Shown here: piece after piece, positions 11,482-21,005 of the stretch
How positions within the stretch are numbered: the stretch's first letter is position 1
How the letters are laid out: the number at the start of each line of letters is the position of its first letter
NCBI RefSeq assembly: GCF_024703995.1
Contig: NZ_JAMXQV010000011.1
Location: 1 to 64,000, forward strand
Length of the DNA stretch: 64,000 nucleotides
Direction: 5' to 3'
Origin: Amycolatopsis iheyensis
GTDB lineage: Bacteria; Actinomycetota; Actinomycetes; Mycobacteriales; Pseudonocardiaceae
Notes under the pieces: model-generated
Told to the model about the DNA's origin: nothing
The model's input: the letters and a program-made list of their open reading frames with translations, nothing else
Database searches by the model: none
Made by a program: the position numbers and the translations under genes

Positions 11482-14400
11482 TCAGTGCACGACGTCGTCC
11501 ACCGAGGGCGACTCGTTGCGGGACAGGTTGATGCCGAGGTTGGCCGCGGCGCGCTCGAGGTCCTCGTCGTCGGAGTCGCGCATCTCGATCGCCGCGCCGT
11601 CGCTGGAGAGCACCTCGACGTTGAGGCACAGCGACTGGAGCTCCTTGAGGAGCACCTTGAACGACTCCGGGATGCCCGGCTCGGGGATGTTCTCCCCCTT
11701 GACGATGGCCTCGTACACCTTGACGCGGCCGACCACGTCGTCCGACTTGATCGTCAGCAGCTCCTGCAGCGTGTAGGCAGCGCCGTACGCCTGCATCGCC
11801 CAGCACTCCATCTCACCGAAGCGCTGGCCACCGAACTGCGCCTTACCACCCAGCGGCTGCTGCGTGATCATCGAGTACGGGCCGGTGGAGCGGGCGTGGA
11901 TCTTGTCGTCGACCAGGTGGTGCAGCTTCAGGATGTACATGTAGCCGACCGCGACCGGGTACGGGTACGGCTCGCCGGAGCGGCCGTCCAGCAGGGTCGC
12001 CTTGCCGTTCTCCTTGACCATGCGCTCGCCGTCGCGGTTCGGCTTGGTCGCCCCGAGCAGCCCGGTGAGCTCCTCTTCCTTCGCGCCGTCGAACACCGGG
12101 GTCGCGGTGTTCGTGTTCGGCGCGACGTCGTAGAGCTCCGGCGAAAGGTTCTTCGCCCAGTCCGGGTCGCCCTCGATCGTCCAGCCCTGCGAGGCCAGCC
12201 AGCCCAGGTGCAGCTCGAGGATCTGGCCGATGTTCATCCGTCGCGGCACACCGTGCGTGTTCAGAATGATGTCGACCGGGGTGCCGTCCTCCATGAACGG
12301 CATGTCCTCGACCGGCAGGATCTTGCCGATGACGCCCTTGTTGCCGTGGCGGCCGGCGAGCTTGTCGCCCGGCTGGATCTTGCGCTTCTGGGCCACGTAG
12401 ACGCGGACCAGCTCGTTGACGCCCGGGGGCAGCTCGTCGTCGTCCTCGCGCGAGAACACGCGGATGCCGATGACCTTGCCGGTCTCGCCGTGCGGCACCT
12501 TCAGCGAGGTGTCGCGGACTTCGCGGGCCTTCTCGCCGAAGATCGCGCGGAGCAGGCGCTCTTCCGGCGTCAGCTCGGTCTCGCCCTTCGGCGTGACCTT
12601 GCCGACCAGGATGTCGCCGTCGCGGACCTCGGCGCCGATCCGGATGATGCCGCGCTCGTCGAGGTCGGCCAGGACCTCTTCGGAGACGTTCGGGATGTCC
12701 CGGGTGATCTCCTCGGCGCCCAGCTTCGTGTCGCGGGCGTCGATCTCGTGCTCCTCGATGTGGATCGACGTCAGCACGTCGTCCTGCACCAGGCGCTCCG
12801 AGAGGATGATCGCGTCCTCGTAGTTGTGGCCCTCCCACGGCATGACCGCGACGAGCAGGTTCTTGCCGAGCGCCATCTCACCGTTCTCGGTGGACGGGCC
12901 GTCGGCGATGACCTGCCCCTGCTCGACCCGGTCGCCCTCGTTGACGATCGGGCGGTGGTTGAAGCAGGTGCCGTGGTTGGAGCGGCGGAACTTGTACAGT
13001 CCGTAGCTCTTCCGCGTGCCGTCGTCGTGCATGATCGTGATCAGGTCCGCCGAGAGCTCCTCGACGATGCCGGCCTGCTCGGCGACGAGGACGTCACCGG
13101 CGTCGACCGCGGCGCGCAGCTCCACACCCGTGCCCACGTACGGGGCCTGGTTGCGCAGCAGCGGCACGGCCTGGCGCTGCATGTTCGCACCCATCAGGGC
13201 GCGGTTCGCGTCGTCGTGCTCGAGGAACGGGATCATCGCCGTCGCGACCGAGACCATCTGCCGCGGCGAGACGTCCATGTAGTCGATGTCGAGCGGGTCG
13301 ATCAGCTCGACCTCGCCACCCTTGCGGCGGGCCATGACCCGGTCTTCGACGAACGTGCCGTCGTCACCGATCGGCGCGTTGGCCTGGGCCTTGACGTACC
13401 GGTCTTCCTCGTCCGCCGTCAGGTAGTCGACCTGGTCGGTGACCCGGCCCTCGACGACCTTGCGGTACGGCGTCTCGATGAAGCCGAACGGGTTGACCCG
13501 CGCGTAGGAGCAGAGCGAGCCGATCAGGCCGATGTTCGGGCCTTCCGGCGTCTCGATCGGGCACATCCGGCCGTAGTGCGACGGGTGGACGTCCCGGACC
13601 TCCATGCCGGCGCGCTCACGGGACAGACCACCCGGGCCGAGGGCCGAGAGACGACGCTTGTGCGTCAGGCCCGACAGCGGGTTGTTCTGGTCCATGAACT
13701 GCGACAGCTGCGAGGTGCCGAAGAACTCCTTGATCGCCGCGCCGATCGGGCGGATGTTGATCAGGGTCTGCGGCGTGATCGCCTCGACGTCCTGCGTGGT
13801 CATGCGCTCGCGCACGACGCGCTCGGTGCGGGAGAGACCGACCCGGATCTGGTTCTGGATCAGCTCGCCGACCGTGCGCAGGCGCCGGTTGCCGAAGTGG
13901 TCGATGTCGTCCGTCTCGACCGGGACCTCGAGCTCGCCCTCGTTCATCTTGTCCTCGCCGGCGTGCAGCCGGACCAGGTACTCGATGGTCGTGACGATGT
14001 CCTCTTCGGTCAGCGTCCCGGTGTCGTACGGCGTGGTCAGGCCCAGCTTCTTGTTGAGCTTGTACCGGCCGACCTTCGCCAGGTCGTAGCGCTTCGCCTT
14101 GAAGAACAGGTTCTCCAGCAGGGTCTGCGCGCTCTCCTTCGTGGGCGGCTCGCCCGGGCGCAGCTTGCGGTAGATGTCGAGCAGCGCCTCGTCGGTGCCC
14201 GCGGTGTGGTCCTTCTCGAGGGTCGCCAGCAGCGTCTCCGAGAAGGAGAAGCGCTCGCGGATCGCCTCGGTGGTCCAGCCCAGCGCCTTCAGCAGCACGG
14301 TGACCGGCTGGCGGCGCTTGCGGTCGATGCGGACGCCGACGGTGTCGCGCTTGTCGACGTCGAACTCGAGCCACGCGCCGCGGCTCGGGATCACGCGGAC

Positions 14401-14982
14401 GCTGAAGACGTCCTTGTCGGTCGTCTTGTCGACGTCCTTCGAGTAGTAGACACCCGGCGAGCGGACCAGCTGGGACACGACGACACGCTCGGTGCCGTTG
14501 ATGATGAACGTGCCCTTGTCGGTCATGACCGGGAAGTCGCCCAGGAAGACCGTCTGGCTCTTGATCTCGCCCGTGTTGTTGTTGACGAACTCGGCCGTGA
14601 CGAACAGCGGCGCGGCGTACGTCATGTCCTTGTCCTTGCACTCCTCGATCGAGGCCTTGACCTCGTCGAAGCGCGGCTGGGAGAAGGAGAGGGACATGGA
14701 ACCGGAGAAGTCTTCGATCGGCGAGATCTCGTTCAGGACCTCTTCGAGGCCGCCGACCGGGTTCTCTTCTCCTTCTTCGACACGGCGTTCGAACCACGCT
14801 TCGTCCCCGGTGAACCACTGGAACGACTGGATCTGGACGTCGAGCAGGTTGGGGGTGCTGAGGGGTTCGCGAATCTTTGCGAAGGAAACCCGCTTGGGCG
14901 CGCCGGGGATTCCCGTGGACTCCGAGCGAGATTCAGCCGAGGTGGTCGCAGCAGTGGCCTGGTTCGCGGGAGAGACTGCCAA
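11482..14982 (-). CDS. rpoB: DNA-directed RNA polymerase subunit beta
   Basis: An 1166-residue beta subunit of RNA polymerase. The best start is a TTG (protein begins [11 protein letters not shown]) with GGAAGGA 6 nt upstream. The frame is open 22 codons further, but that part overlaps the putative promoter. A low-complexity Ala/Thr/Ser stretch leads into the conserved [10 protein letters not shown]. The rifampicin pocket around residues 425-450 ([13 protein letters not shown], then [13 protein letters not shown]) is the sensitive form: Asp431, His441 and Ser446 correspond to E. coli 516, 526 and 531. The C-terminal active-site and clamp segments ([20 protein letters not shown]) are intact. 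It is the first gene of the rpoBC operon. Confidence 0.98.
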   Translation of the reverse strand: MAVSPANQATAATTSAESRSESTGIPGAPKRVSFAKIREPLSTPNLLDVQIQSFQWFTGDEAWFERRVEEGEENPVGGLEEVLNEISPIEDFSGSMSLSFSQPRFDEVKASIEECKDKDMTYAAPLFVTAEFVNNNTGEIKSQTVFLGDFPVMTDKGTFIINGTERVVVSQLVRSPGVYYSKDVDKTTDKDVFSVRVIPSRGAWLEFDVDKRDTVGVRIDRKRRQPVTVLLKALGWTTEAIRERFSFSETLLATLEKDHTAGTDEALLDIYRKLRPGEPPTKESAQTLLENLFFKAKRYDLAKVGRYKLNKKLGLTTPYDTGTLTEEDIVTTIEYLVRLHAGEDKMNEGELEVPVETDDIDHFGNRRLRTVGELIQNQIRVGLSRTERVVRERMTTQDVEAITPQTLINIRPIGAAIKEFFGTSQLSQFMDQNNPLSGLTHKRRLSALGPGGLSRERAGMEVRDVHPSHYGRMCPIETPEGPNIGLIGSLCSYARVNPFGFIETPYRKVVEGRVTDQVDYLTADEEDRYVKAQANAPIGDDGTFVEDRVMARRKGGEVELIDPLDIDYMDVSPRQMVSVATAMIPFLEHDDANRALMGANMQRQAVPLLRNQAPYVGTGVELRAAVDAGDVLVAEQAGIVEELSADLITIMHDDGTRKSYGLYKFRRSNHGTCFNHRPIVNEGDRVEQGQVIADGPSTENGEMALGKNLLVAVMPWEGHNYEDAIILSERLVQDDVLTSIHIEEHEIDARDTKLGAEEITRDIPNVSEEVLADLDERGIIRIGAEVRDGDILVGKVTPKGETELTPEERLLRAIFGEKAREVRDTSLKVPHGETGKVIGIRVFSREDDDELPPGVNELVRVYVAQKRKIQPGDKLAGRHGNKGVIGKILPVEDMPFMEDGTPVDIILNTHGVPRRMNIGQILELHLGWLASQGWTIEGDPDWAKNLSPELYDVAPNTNTATPVFDGAKEEELTGLLGATKPNRDGERMVKENGKATLLDGRSGEPYPYPVAVGYMYILKLHHLVDDKIHARSTGPYSMITQQPLGGKAQFGGQRFGEMECWAMQAYGAAYTLQELLTIKSDDVVGRVKVYEAIVKGENIPEPGIPESFKVLLKELQSLCLNVEVLSSDGAAIEMRDSDDEDLERAAANLGINLSRNESPSVDDVVH

Positions 14983-15018
14983 GATGCGTCCTTCCGGGGA
15001 CAATGAGCGGTGACGGCC

Positions 15019-15048
15019 GCCATAGCAACAGCTATGAGCGACTGTCAA
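15019..15048 (-). promoter_or_regulatory. rpoB: Candidate proximal rpoB promoter
   Basis: On the minus strand TTGACA (15048-15043), an 18-nt spacer and TATGGC (15024-15019). Transcription would start near 15012, about 30 nt before the TTG start. The -35 is perfect; the -10 is a weaker match. Confidence 0.45.
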
Positions 15049-15116
15049 GGGTGCCGTGTGCCCACTATCCTAACTACCGGCTCCGGGCAGCCTGAAAGAG
15101 GGCAGCGCAAAGAGGC

Positions 15117-15145
15117 AGTCTAGCCCGAACGGCGCGGTCTGTCCA
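15117..15145 (-). promoter_or_regulatory. rpoB: Candidate upstream rpoB promoter
   Basis: On the minus strand TGGACA (15145-15140), exactly 17 nt, then TAGACT (15122-15117), a good principal-sigma match for actinomycetes. It would give a leader of about 125 nt. Two promoters for rpoBC are common in this phylum. Confidence 0.55.
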
Positions 15146-15649
15146 GGGGGCGCTCCCGATGGGGCCCAGCCTGCCTCGCGACGTCTTCAGGTATGCCTCC
15201 AGGCGAGCCGGTTGTCCCTCCCGCAAGGGCCGCCGGTTTCGCCGTCGGGAGTAAGCGTGAACCCACCGGGCCCGAGAGTCAAGATGCCACACGGGGGTCG
15301 GCCCGGTTGGCGCAGCGTGGAAGAGGGTCAGCGGAGCGTGAGCGGCCGAATAGTCTTCCAGTTACCGGCTGGTAGCGCCAGCAATAGGGGTTGGACCAGG
15401 GGCTTTTCATCGTTTTGTGAGTGGTCGGGGCTGTGTTCCAGGCCACTTCGGACGGTACCGGTTCCGCTTTCGGCGGCGTGTCGCCCGGGTTTTCGGTAAC
15501 CGGCGGGGCGGTGCCCCGGGGGCCCCACGTGTCACACGTGTTCCGCGGCCCCGGAGGCCGCCGGAGGGGCCCGGAGTGCTCCTCCGGTGCCCCGGTGGTC
15601 CGGTCGGCCGGCACCGGCCCCCTGAGCCGCCTGAGGACCCCCGGACACA
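15146..15649. other. Long gene-free region upstream of rpoB
   Basis: About 500 bases between the mce operon terminator and the rpoB promoter candidates. Short open frames occur on both strands, but none has actinomycete codon bias, a ribosome site or recognisable protein character. Apart from the 15-bp palindrome described separately, I see no structured element. Confidence 0.6.
15526..15540. promoter_or_regulatory. 15-bp palindrome, possible operator
   Basis: CACGTGT-C-ACACGTG: two perfect 7-base arms around a single central base, in the gene-free region upstream of rpoB. The form suits a dimeric repressor, but the binder is unknown. Confidence 0.4.
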
Positions 15650-15689
15650 GCTGCGGCCCGCGACCCCATCCGGGTTCACGGGCCGCAGC
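15650..15689 (-). terminator. Terminator of the mce operon
   Basis: 11-bp perfect stem (GCTGCGGCCCG and complement) with an 18-nt loop, starting 9 bases after the stop of the last mce-associated gene. Confidence 0.7.
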
Positions 15690-15698
15690 CAGAGAGGG

Positions 15699-16727
15699 CT
15701 ACTTGGTCGGCGAGGGCGACGACGGCGCCGGGGACGCCGGGGCCTGCGTGGCCGCCGGGACCTTCGGCGCGTTGTAGGTGTCCATGTCGGTGATCTTCCA
15801 CTTGTCGCCCTGGAGCTGGGCGTTCAGGTGGAGCTGGGCGGTGCCCGCGGTCGTCTTCTTCGTGTCCGTGCGGGTCGAGGTCTGGTCGACGAAGACCATC
15901 ACCTTCGCCAGGTCGTCGTTGAGCATGATCACCGCCGCGCGGGTCACCTTGCAGGTGACGACCATCTTCTGCGCCGGCGCGAGCCGCTTCACCTCGCCCA
16001 TCAGCGAGTTGTACTTGTTCTTGACGTCGTCGTTGGCGAGCAGGTCGTTCGCCGCGTCCTCGGTCTTCTTGATGTTGTTGAAGTCGTAGGAGAACAGCGC
16101 CTCGGCGGCCTTCGACACCGAGTCCTTGACCTGCGCGGTCTTGGCCACGTCGAGCAACGCGGTGTTGCTGGTCGCGTCGGAGACCTTGACCTCCTCCGAC
16201 TTGAACCAGAACGCCAGCCCGCCCAGCAGCAGCGCCACCAGCACCAGCGCGCCCGCGACCACGTACGGCCGCTGGGCCTTCGAGCCCGCGGGCGCCGCCG
16301 GCTCGTCGTCGTCGACCGGGACCTCGTCGACGTCGGTCGGCTTCGCGATCCCCGTGTCGCGCTTCTTCCGGCGCGGGGCCGGCCGCGAAGGGGCCTCGTC
16401 GGCTTCGGGTTCGCCGGTGAGGGCGTCGACCTTCGGCTCGTCCTCGGTGCCGACCGCCGCGAAGACCGCGGTGTCCTCGGCCGGCGCCGTGTCGAGCTGC
16501 CCGTTCGCGGCTTCGAACGACTCGGGCTTGGCGGCCGGGCGCGGCACCGGCCGCGGCGCGGGCCGGGGACGCGGCTTCTTGGTCTCCGCCGGCACGGCGG
16601 GGAGCTGGCCGGTCCGCTCCGGGGCGGTCTCGTCCGTCGAGGGCTTGCGCAGCCCGGCCACACGCGGCCGGCGCGACGGCGGGGTGCTGCTGCCGCTGCG
16701 AGGCGGCTGGCGGCGGGAGGGGGGCAC
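15699..16727 (-). CDS. Mce-associated membrane protein (long N-terminal tail)
   Basis: A 342-residue protein starting at GTG with AAGGAG about 6 nt upstream. Residues 1-165 are a Pro/Arg/Glu-rich disordered cytoplasmic tail. One membrane helix follows (YVVAGALVLVALLLGG), then an extracytoplasmic domain of about 140 residues with the SnoaL/NTF2-like pattern typical of Mam proteins, and a Pro/Ser/Ala tail. In mycobacteria such proteins sit at the end of mce operons and stabilise the Mce transport complex. It is the last gene of the operon, 23 bases after another Mam gene, and is followed by a terminator. Confidence 0.85.
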   Translation of the reverse strand: MPPSRRQPPRSGSSTPPSRRPRVAGLRKPSTDETAPERTGQLPAVPAETKKPRPRPAPRPVPRPAAKPESFEAANGQLDTAPAEDTAVFAAVGTEDEPKVDALTGEPEADEAPSRPAPRRKKRDTGIAKPTDVDEVPVDDDEPAAPAGSKAQRPYVVAGALVLVALLLGGLAFWFKSEEVKVSDATSNTALLDVAKTAQVKDSVSKAAEALFSYDFNNIKKTEDAANDLLANDDVKNKYNSLMGEVKRLAPAQKMVVTCKVTRAAVIMLNDDLAKVMVFVDQTSTRTDTKKTTAGTAQLHLNAQLQGDKWKITDMDTYNAPKVPAATQAPASPAPSSPSPTK

Positions 16728-16750
16728 TACAGGCTCCTTACGGGGTGACG

Positions 16751-17344
16751 CTATTGGCCGGCCGCGACGAGCGGGACGCTGTCGATGCCGGACAGCTTCC
16801 ACTCGTCGCCGACGCGGGTCATCGACACCTCGAGGCGCAGCGGCTTCGCGCTGCTCTTGTCGCCCTGGGTGACGGTCGTGGCGATGGCGGCGAGGAAGCT
16901 GGCCTTGCCTTCGTGGTCGTCCAGCTCCTCGACGGCGATGTCCTGAACGTCGGTGGTGACCTTCGTCTTGGCGTCCGAGAGCGCCTTGCGGAACGTCGGC
17001 GCCGACTGGTCGATCTGCTGCGACATCTTGTCGTCCGACACGGCCTTCTGCCGCTGGAAGAAGCCGTCGAGGTCGGTGTAGTCGACCTCGGTGTAGGCCT
17101 TCAGCGCGTTGGTGCCCGCCTTGACCACGGACTCCCGGGACGCCGCGAGGCCGGCGTTGTCGTCGGCCGCCGCCGCCCACCACTGGATCCCGAAGAACGC
17201 CGCCGCGATCAGCGCGGCCAGCGCCAGCGCCGCGGCGCCGAGCACGAGGATCCGCGAGGACGACTCCCGCGCCGGGGTCTCGGGGTCCGAGACCGGTTCC
17301 TCGATCTCGTCCACCGCCGTGGCGGCCGGCTCGTCCGTACTCAT
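16751..17344 (-). CDS. Mce-associated membrane protein
   Basis: A 197-residue single-pass protein: about 30 acidic cytoplasmic residues, a membrane helix at residues 32-53 (LVLGAAALALAALIAAAFFG), then a periplasmic-side domain ending in the conserved TRVGDEWKLSGIDSVP. The pattern 'VKAGTNALKAYTEVDY ... DQSAPTFRKALSDAK' is typical of Mam/Mas proteins. It begins with GGAG 5 nt before the ATG and lies 36 bases after mceF, so it belongs to the mce operon. Together with the following Mam gene it should assemble with the Mce hexamer. Confidence 0.88.
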   Translation of the reverse strand: MSTDEPAATAVDEIEEPVSDPETPARESSSRILVLGAAALALAALIAAAFFGIQWWAAAADDNAGLAASRESVVKAGTNALKAYTEVDYTDLDGFFQRQKAVSDDKMSQQIDQSAPTFRKALSDAKTKVTTDVQDIAVEELDDHEGKASFLAAIATTVTQGDKSSAKPLRLEVSMTRVGDEWKLSGIDSVPLVAAGQ

Positions 17345-17380
17345 GGCACTCCAGGGTAGGTAACGGTCATCAAATCCACG

Positions 17381-18646
17381 TCAGGCGAGGCCGAGCAGCG
17401 AGCCCAGGCTGTTCAGGCTGACACCGGGGCTGCCGACGATGCCCGGCACCCCCCGCGTGTCACGCTCCTCGGCCAGCTCCTGCGCCGGCCGGTTCGCGTT
17501 CGCGTCGACGTCGCCCTGCGACGGCGCGACCGGGACCCCGCCGTACGGCGCGTTCTGCGCGCCGCGCACGTTGATCGGGCTGCCCTTCGGTTCGGCACAG
17601 TACGCGTCTTCCTTCGCGGGCTTCGCCGAAGTGTCGTTCCCGGTGCGGTACTGCGAGTACGGCAGGTAGCCCTTGGTGCAGGCCGGCGGGTTGAACAGGT
17701 TGAGCACCAGGCCGAGGTGCGCGGTGCCGTCGCCGGGCGCGACGCTGCTCGCCGCGCCGGCCAGCGCCGGGTAGGTGACCAGGCCCTGCTCGATGCCGTC
17801 GAGCCGGGTCACGGTCAGGTTGGCCGTGGTGAGCAGGTTCGCCGTCAGCGCGCCGAGGCCCGGACCGGACTCCTGCAGCACCTGGCTGATCTGCGTCGCC
17901 ACCTGCGGCGTGACGCCGATGAGCTTGCGGAGGTCGCCGTCGGAGTTCTTCAGCGTGCCGGTGAGCTCGTTGAGGCTCTTGCTGAACGACGCGAAGTTCT
18001 CGGCCTCGTCGTTCTGCGTGTCCAGCACCTTGCCGCCCGCGTCGAGCAGCTGGATCGTCTGCGGCAGGTACTCCTGCGCGGTCGTGGTGAAGCTGCGCGC
18101 GGTGTCGAGCAGCTTCTGCAGGTCGCCGCCGGTGCCGCGGAACGCGTCGTAGGACTCGTCGACGACCGTGCGCAGCGAGTCGACCGGGACCGACGCGGCG
18201 AGCGTGTCGAGGTCGCCGATCAGCCGGTCGGTGCTGACCGGGGTGGTCGTCTTGGCCGCCGGGATGACCGACCCGGCCGCCAGGAACGGGCCCTTGTCGG
18301 CCTTGGGCCGCAGGTCGACGTACTGCTCGCCGACCGCCGACCGGTTCGCGACGACGGCGTCGAGGTCCGCGGGCACCTGCGGCGCCGACGGGTCGATGTT
18401 CAGGTCGGCCTCGAGCCCGGTCTGGGTGAGCTTCAGCTCGCCGACCCGGCCGATGTTGTAGCCGCGGTAGGTGACCTCGGCGTTGGTGAAGATGCCGCCC
18501 GACTCGTTGAGCTGCAGCTTGACCGTGTAGCCGTCGTTGCCGAACACGGTGCCGAGCCCGGCGAACCGGATCAGCGCGTACACGATCGCGACGATCGAGA
18601 TCACCGCGAACGCGACCAGCTGGATCCTCGTCTTGCGCACCAGCAT
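17381..18646 (-). CDS. mceF: MCE family protein MceF
   Basis: A 421-residue Mce substrate-binding-like protein. It has one N-terminal membrane anchor (residues 9-29), the MCE/MlaD beta-barrel domain at about 35-115 with YRGYNIGRVGEL, then a long helical region (about 130-300) that forms the coiled-coil channel, and a Pro/Asn-rich tail. GGAGGT lies 8 nt before the ATG, which overlaps the mceE stop by one base (TGATG). It is the sixth and last mce gene, as MceF is in mycobacteria, and forms with MceA-E a hetero-hexameric tunnel that moves lipids from the envelope to the YrbE permease. Confidence 0.95.
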   Translation of the reverse strand: MLVRKTRIQLVAFAVISIVAIVYALIRFAGLGTVFGNDGYTVKLQLNESGGIFTNAEVTYRGYNIGRVGELKLTQTGLEADLNIDPSAPQVPADLDAVVANRSAVGEQYVDLRPKADKGPFLAAGSVIPAAKTTTPVSTDRLIGDLDTLAASVPVDSLRTVVDESYDAFRGTGGDLQKLLDTARSFTTTAQEYLPQTIQLLDAGGKVLDTQNDEAENFASFSKSLNELTGTLKNSDGDLRKLIGVTPQVATQISQVLQESGPGLGALTANLLTTANLTVTRLDGIEQGLVTYPALAGAASSVAPGDGTAHLGLVLNLFNPPACTKGYLPYSQYRTGNDTSAKPAKEDAYCAEPKGSPINVRGAQNAPYGGVPVAPSQGDVDANANRPAQELAEERDTRGVPGIVGSPGVSLNSLGSLLGLA

Positions 18647-19824
18647 CAGCCCGCACCTCCCGACAGGAGCCCGAAGAGGTTGCCGAGCCCCGGCTTGGCC
18701 TGCCCGGACTGCGGCTGGCCGCTCTCCCCCGGGATCGGCAGCGGCGGGTTGCCCGACGCGCCTTCGGTGCCGCCGGTCAGGCCGGCGAGCGGCAGCTGGC
18801 CGGACAGGATGTTCTGGCGGCTGTTGCCCAGGTTCTCGACGACGGTCTTCAGGTTCAGGTCCACCTTCGCGAACAGGTTGAAGTAGTCGCCCTTGACGTC
18901 GTTGACGGCCTGGTCGCTGAACGGGAACGTCAGCAGGATCTCCAGCGCCTTCGGCAGGTCGTTGCCCGCCTCGCCGAGCTTCTGCAACGTCGGCGTCAGC
19001 GCCTTCAGGTCGGCGACCAGGTCCTTCTGCGACCGGTTCACCGTGTCGGTGGCGACGCCGGAGAGGTTGTCCAGGGCCTGCAGCATCGTGACCAGCTGGC
19101 CGCGCTGCTGCTCCAGCACGCCGAGCCCGGGCCCGAGGTTGTCGACCGCGCCGACCAGCTTGTCCTTCTGCCCGTTGAGGGTCGAGGAGAGCCGGTTCAG
19201 CCCGTCGATCGCGCGGGTGATGTTGCGCGACTGCTGGTCGAGGTTGGTGACCAGCTGGTTCGCGTTGTCCAGCAGCGCCTTGATGTCCGGCTCGCGGCCG
19301 GAGGTGGCGTTGTTGAGCTCCTTGGTGATGGTGTTGAGCTGGTCGACCCCACCCCCGTTGAGCAGCAGCGACAGCGCGCCGAGCAGCTCTTCGACCTCGA
19401 CGCTGCGGTTGGTGCGGGCCAGCGGGATGGTCGCGTTGTCCGCGAGCTTGCCCTGGGCCTGGTCGTCGCCGGGCGAAGCCAGCTCGACGTACTTCTCGCC
19501 GAGCAGGCTGGACTGCTTGACGTTGGCGATCGCGTTGGCCGGCAGCTTGATGCCGCCGTTCACCTTCAGCGTGACCAGCGCGTGCCAGCCGTCCTTGGTG
19601 AGCCCGACGTTCTCGACCCGGCCGACCGGCACCTCGTCGACCTTGACCCCGGCCTGCGGGGTCAGGTCGAGCACGTCGCGGAACTCGACGTTCACCGTGT
19701 ACGGGTGGTCGCCGAGGTCGGCGCCGCCGGGCAGCGGCAGGTCGTAGATGCCGTTGAACGCGCAGCCCGACAGCGTCAGCGCGGACACTGTGGCCAGTGC
19801 CCCGACGGTCAGTAGCTTCTTCAC
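18646..19824 (-). CDS. mceE: MCE family lipoprotein MceE
   Basis: A 392-residue protein beginning at GTG with a strong GGAGG 6 nt upstream. It overlaps mceD by GTGA. Residues 1-21 are a lipoprotein signal with lipobox LSGC, so Cys21 should be lipidated. This is the hallmark of the MceE (LprK-type) position. The MCE domain spans about 40-120 (VDEVPVGRVENVGL, LLGEKYVELA), followed by a long coiled-coil region and a Gly/Pro-rich end. It belongs to the same transport complex as its neighbours. Confidence 0.95.
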   Translation of the reverse strand: MKKLLTVGALATVSALTLSGCAFNGIYDLPLPGGADLGDHPYTVNVEFRDVLDLTPQAGVKVDEVPVGRVENVGLTKDGWHALVTLKVNGGIKLPANAIANVKQSSLLGEKYVELASPGDDQAQGKLADNATIPLARTNRSVEVEELLGALSLLLNGGGVDQLNTITKELNNATSGREPDIKALLDNANQLVTNLDQQSRNITRAIDGLNRLSSTLNGQKDKLVGAVDNLGPGLGVLEQQRGQLVTMLQALDNLSGVATDTVNRSQKDLVADLKALTPTLQKLGEAGNDLPKALEILLTFPFSDQAVNDVKGDYFNLFAKVDLNLKTVVENLGNSRQNILSGQLPLAGLTGGTEGASGNPPLPIPGESGQPQSGQAKPGLGNLFGLLSGGAG

Positions 19825-21005
19825 TGGCCACCTCCGTAGAGCTGCCCGGCGATGGGCAGCGGGAGCGGCGGCAGCTGACCGGACTGCAGGGCCTGCACGG
19901 TCTGCGCCACGGACGGCAGCGGGATCGCCTTGTCGACGACGCCGGCGATGCCCTCGCAGGCGTTGCCGAGCACGTCCGGAATGCTGTTGGTGCCGACCTG
20001 CTTGAGCAGCCGGCAGATCATCACCAGCGGCGGCTGGGTCAGCTCGTTGAGGTTCGGCCGGGCGTCGAGCGTGCCCGCCGAGCCGTTGTAGGTGTTGACC
20101 AGGTTGCTCAGGCCGACCGGCGCGACGTCGAGGATCTCGGCGAGCGAGCTGCGCTGGTCGACGAGCACCTTGGTCACCCCGGCCAGTTTGTCCACATTGG
20201 ACTTGAGCCGGTCGTGGTTCTGGTCGATGAACGCCTGCACCGCGGTGAGCGTGGTGCCCAGCTGCTGCACGGTCGCGGCCAGGTTGTCCTTTTCGGACGC
20301 CAGGTAGCCGCTGACGTCGGCGAGCTGGCTTTCGAAGGTGCGGACCTGCTTGTCGGAGTCGGCGAGGGTCTGGGAGAACTTGCCGAGGTTCTCGACGGTG
20401 GAGAACAGGTCGTCCTTGTTGCCGGCCAGCGTGCCGGCCGCCTGGCCGAGCTTGGTGATCGTGTCGTGCAGGGCCTGGCCGTTGCCGTCGACGTTGGCCG
20501 CCGCGGTGTTCAGCAGGTTCGACAGCGAGCCGTTCTTGTTGGCGCCGTTCGGGCCGAGGGTCTCGCTGACCCGGGCCAGGCTCGACGCCAGCTGGTCGAC
20601 TTCCAGCGGCACCTCGGTGCGGTCGAGGCCGATGACCGCGCCGTCGGAGATCCGCGGGCCGCCGGTGTAGGCCGGAGCGAGCTGGACGTAGCGGTCGGAC
20701 ACCAGCGACGGGGCGACGATGAGCGCCTTCGCGTCGGCCGGGACGGCGACCGAGCGGTCGTACTCGAACTCGACCTTCACCTGGTTGCCCATGGGCTGGA
20801 TCTTGGTGACCGTGCCCATGTCGACGCCGAGCATCCGCACGCTGTTGCCCTCGTACAGGCCGACGGCGCCGGCGAAGTACGCGGTCAGGTGGTTGCGGCC
20901 GGCGTCCTTGAGGGTCCACCAGATGCCGCCGGCGACCACGAGCGCCAGGACGATCGCGATGGTGAAGCCCCGGGTCAGGGCCACGCCGAAGCGGGTGTCA
21001 CTCAT
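19821..21005 (-). CDS. mceD: MCE family protein MceD
   Basis: A 394-residue protein with one N-terminal membrane helix (about 11-30), an MCE domain (MLGVDMGTVTKI, SDRYVQLAPAY) at 40-120, and an extended helical region up to about residue 320. I start at the ATG that overlaps the mceC stop as ATGA. A GTG four codons upstream is possible but has poor spacing to GAGG. It is the fourth subunit of the Mce hexamer; the order and translational coupling match mycobacterial mce operons. Confidence 0.94.
   Translation of the reverse strand: MSDTRFGVALTRGFTIAIVLALVVAGGIWWTLKDAGRNHLTAYFAGAVGLYEGNSVRMLGVDMGTVTKIQPMGNQVKVEFEYDRSVAVPADAKALIVAPSLVSDRYVQLAPAYTGGPRISDGAVIGLDRTEVPLEVDQLASSLARVSETLGPNGANKNGSLSNLLNTAAANVDGNGQALHDTITKLGQAAGTLAGNKDDLFSTVENLGKFSQTLADSDKQVRTFESQLADVSGYLASEKDNLAATVQQLGTTLTAVQAFIDQNHDRLKSNVDKLAGVTKVLVDQRSSLAEILDVAPVGLSNLVNTYNGSAGTLDARPNLNELTQPPLVMICRLLKQVGTNSIPDVLGNACEGIAGVVDKAIPLPSVAQTVQALQSGQLPPLPLPIAGQLYGGGQ

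Noticed and set aside
11485-15006. A 1173-residue open frame antisense to rpoB
   Set aside because: Same cause as above; the composition is that of a GC3 shadow and the opposite strand is unquestionably rpoB.
15417-16748. A 443-residue plus-strand frame over the mce-associated gene
   Set aside because: It is the antisense shadow of the Mam protein and its spacer; it has no start signal or domain.
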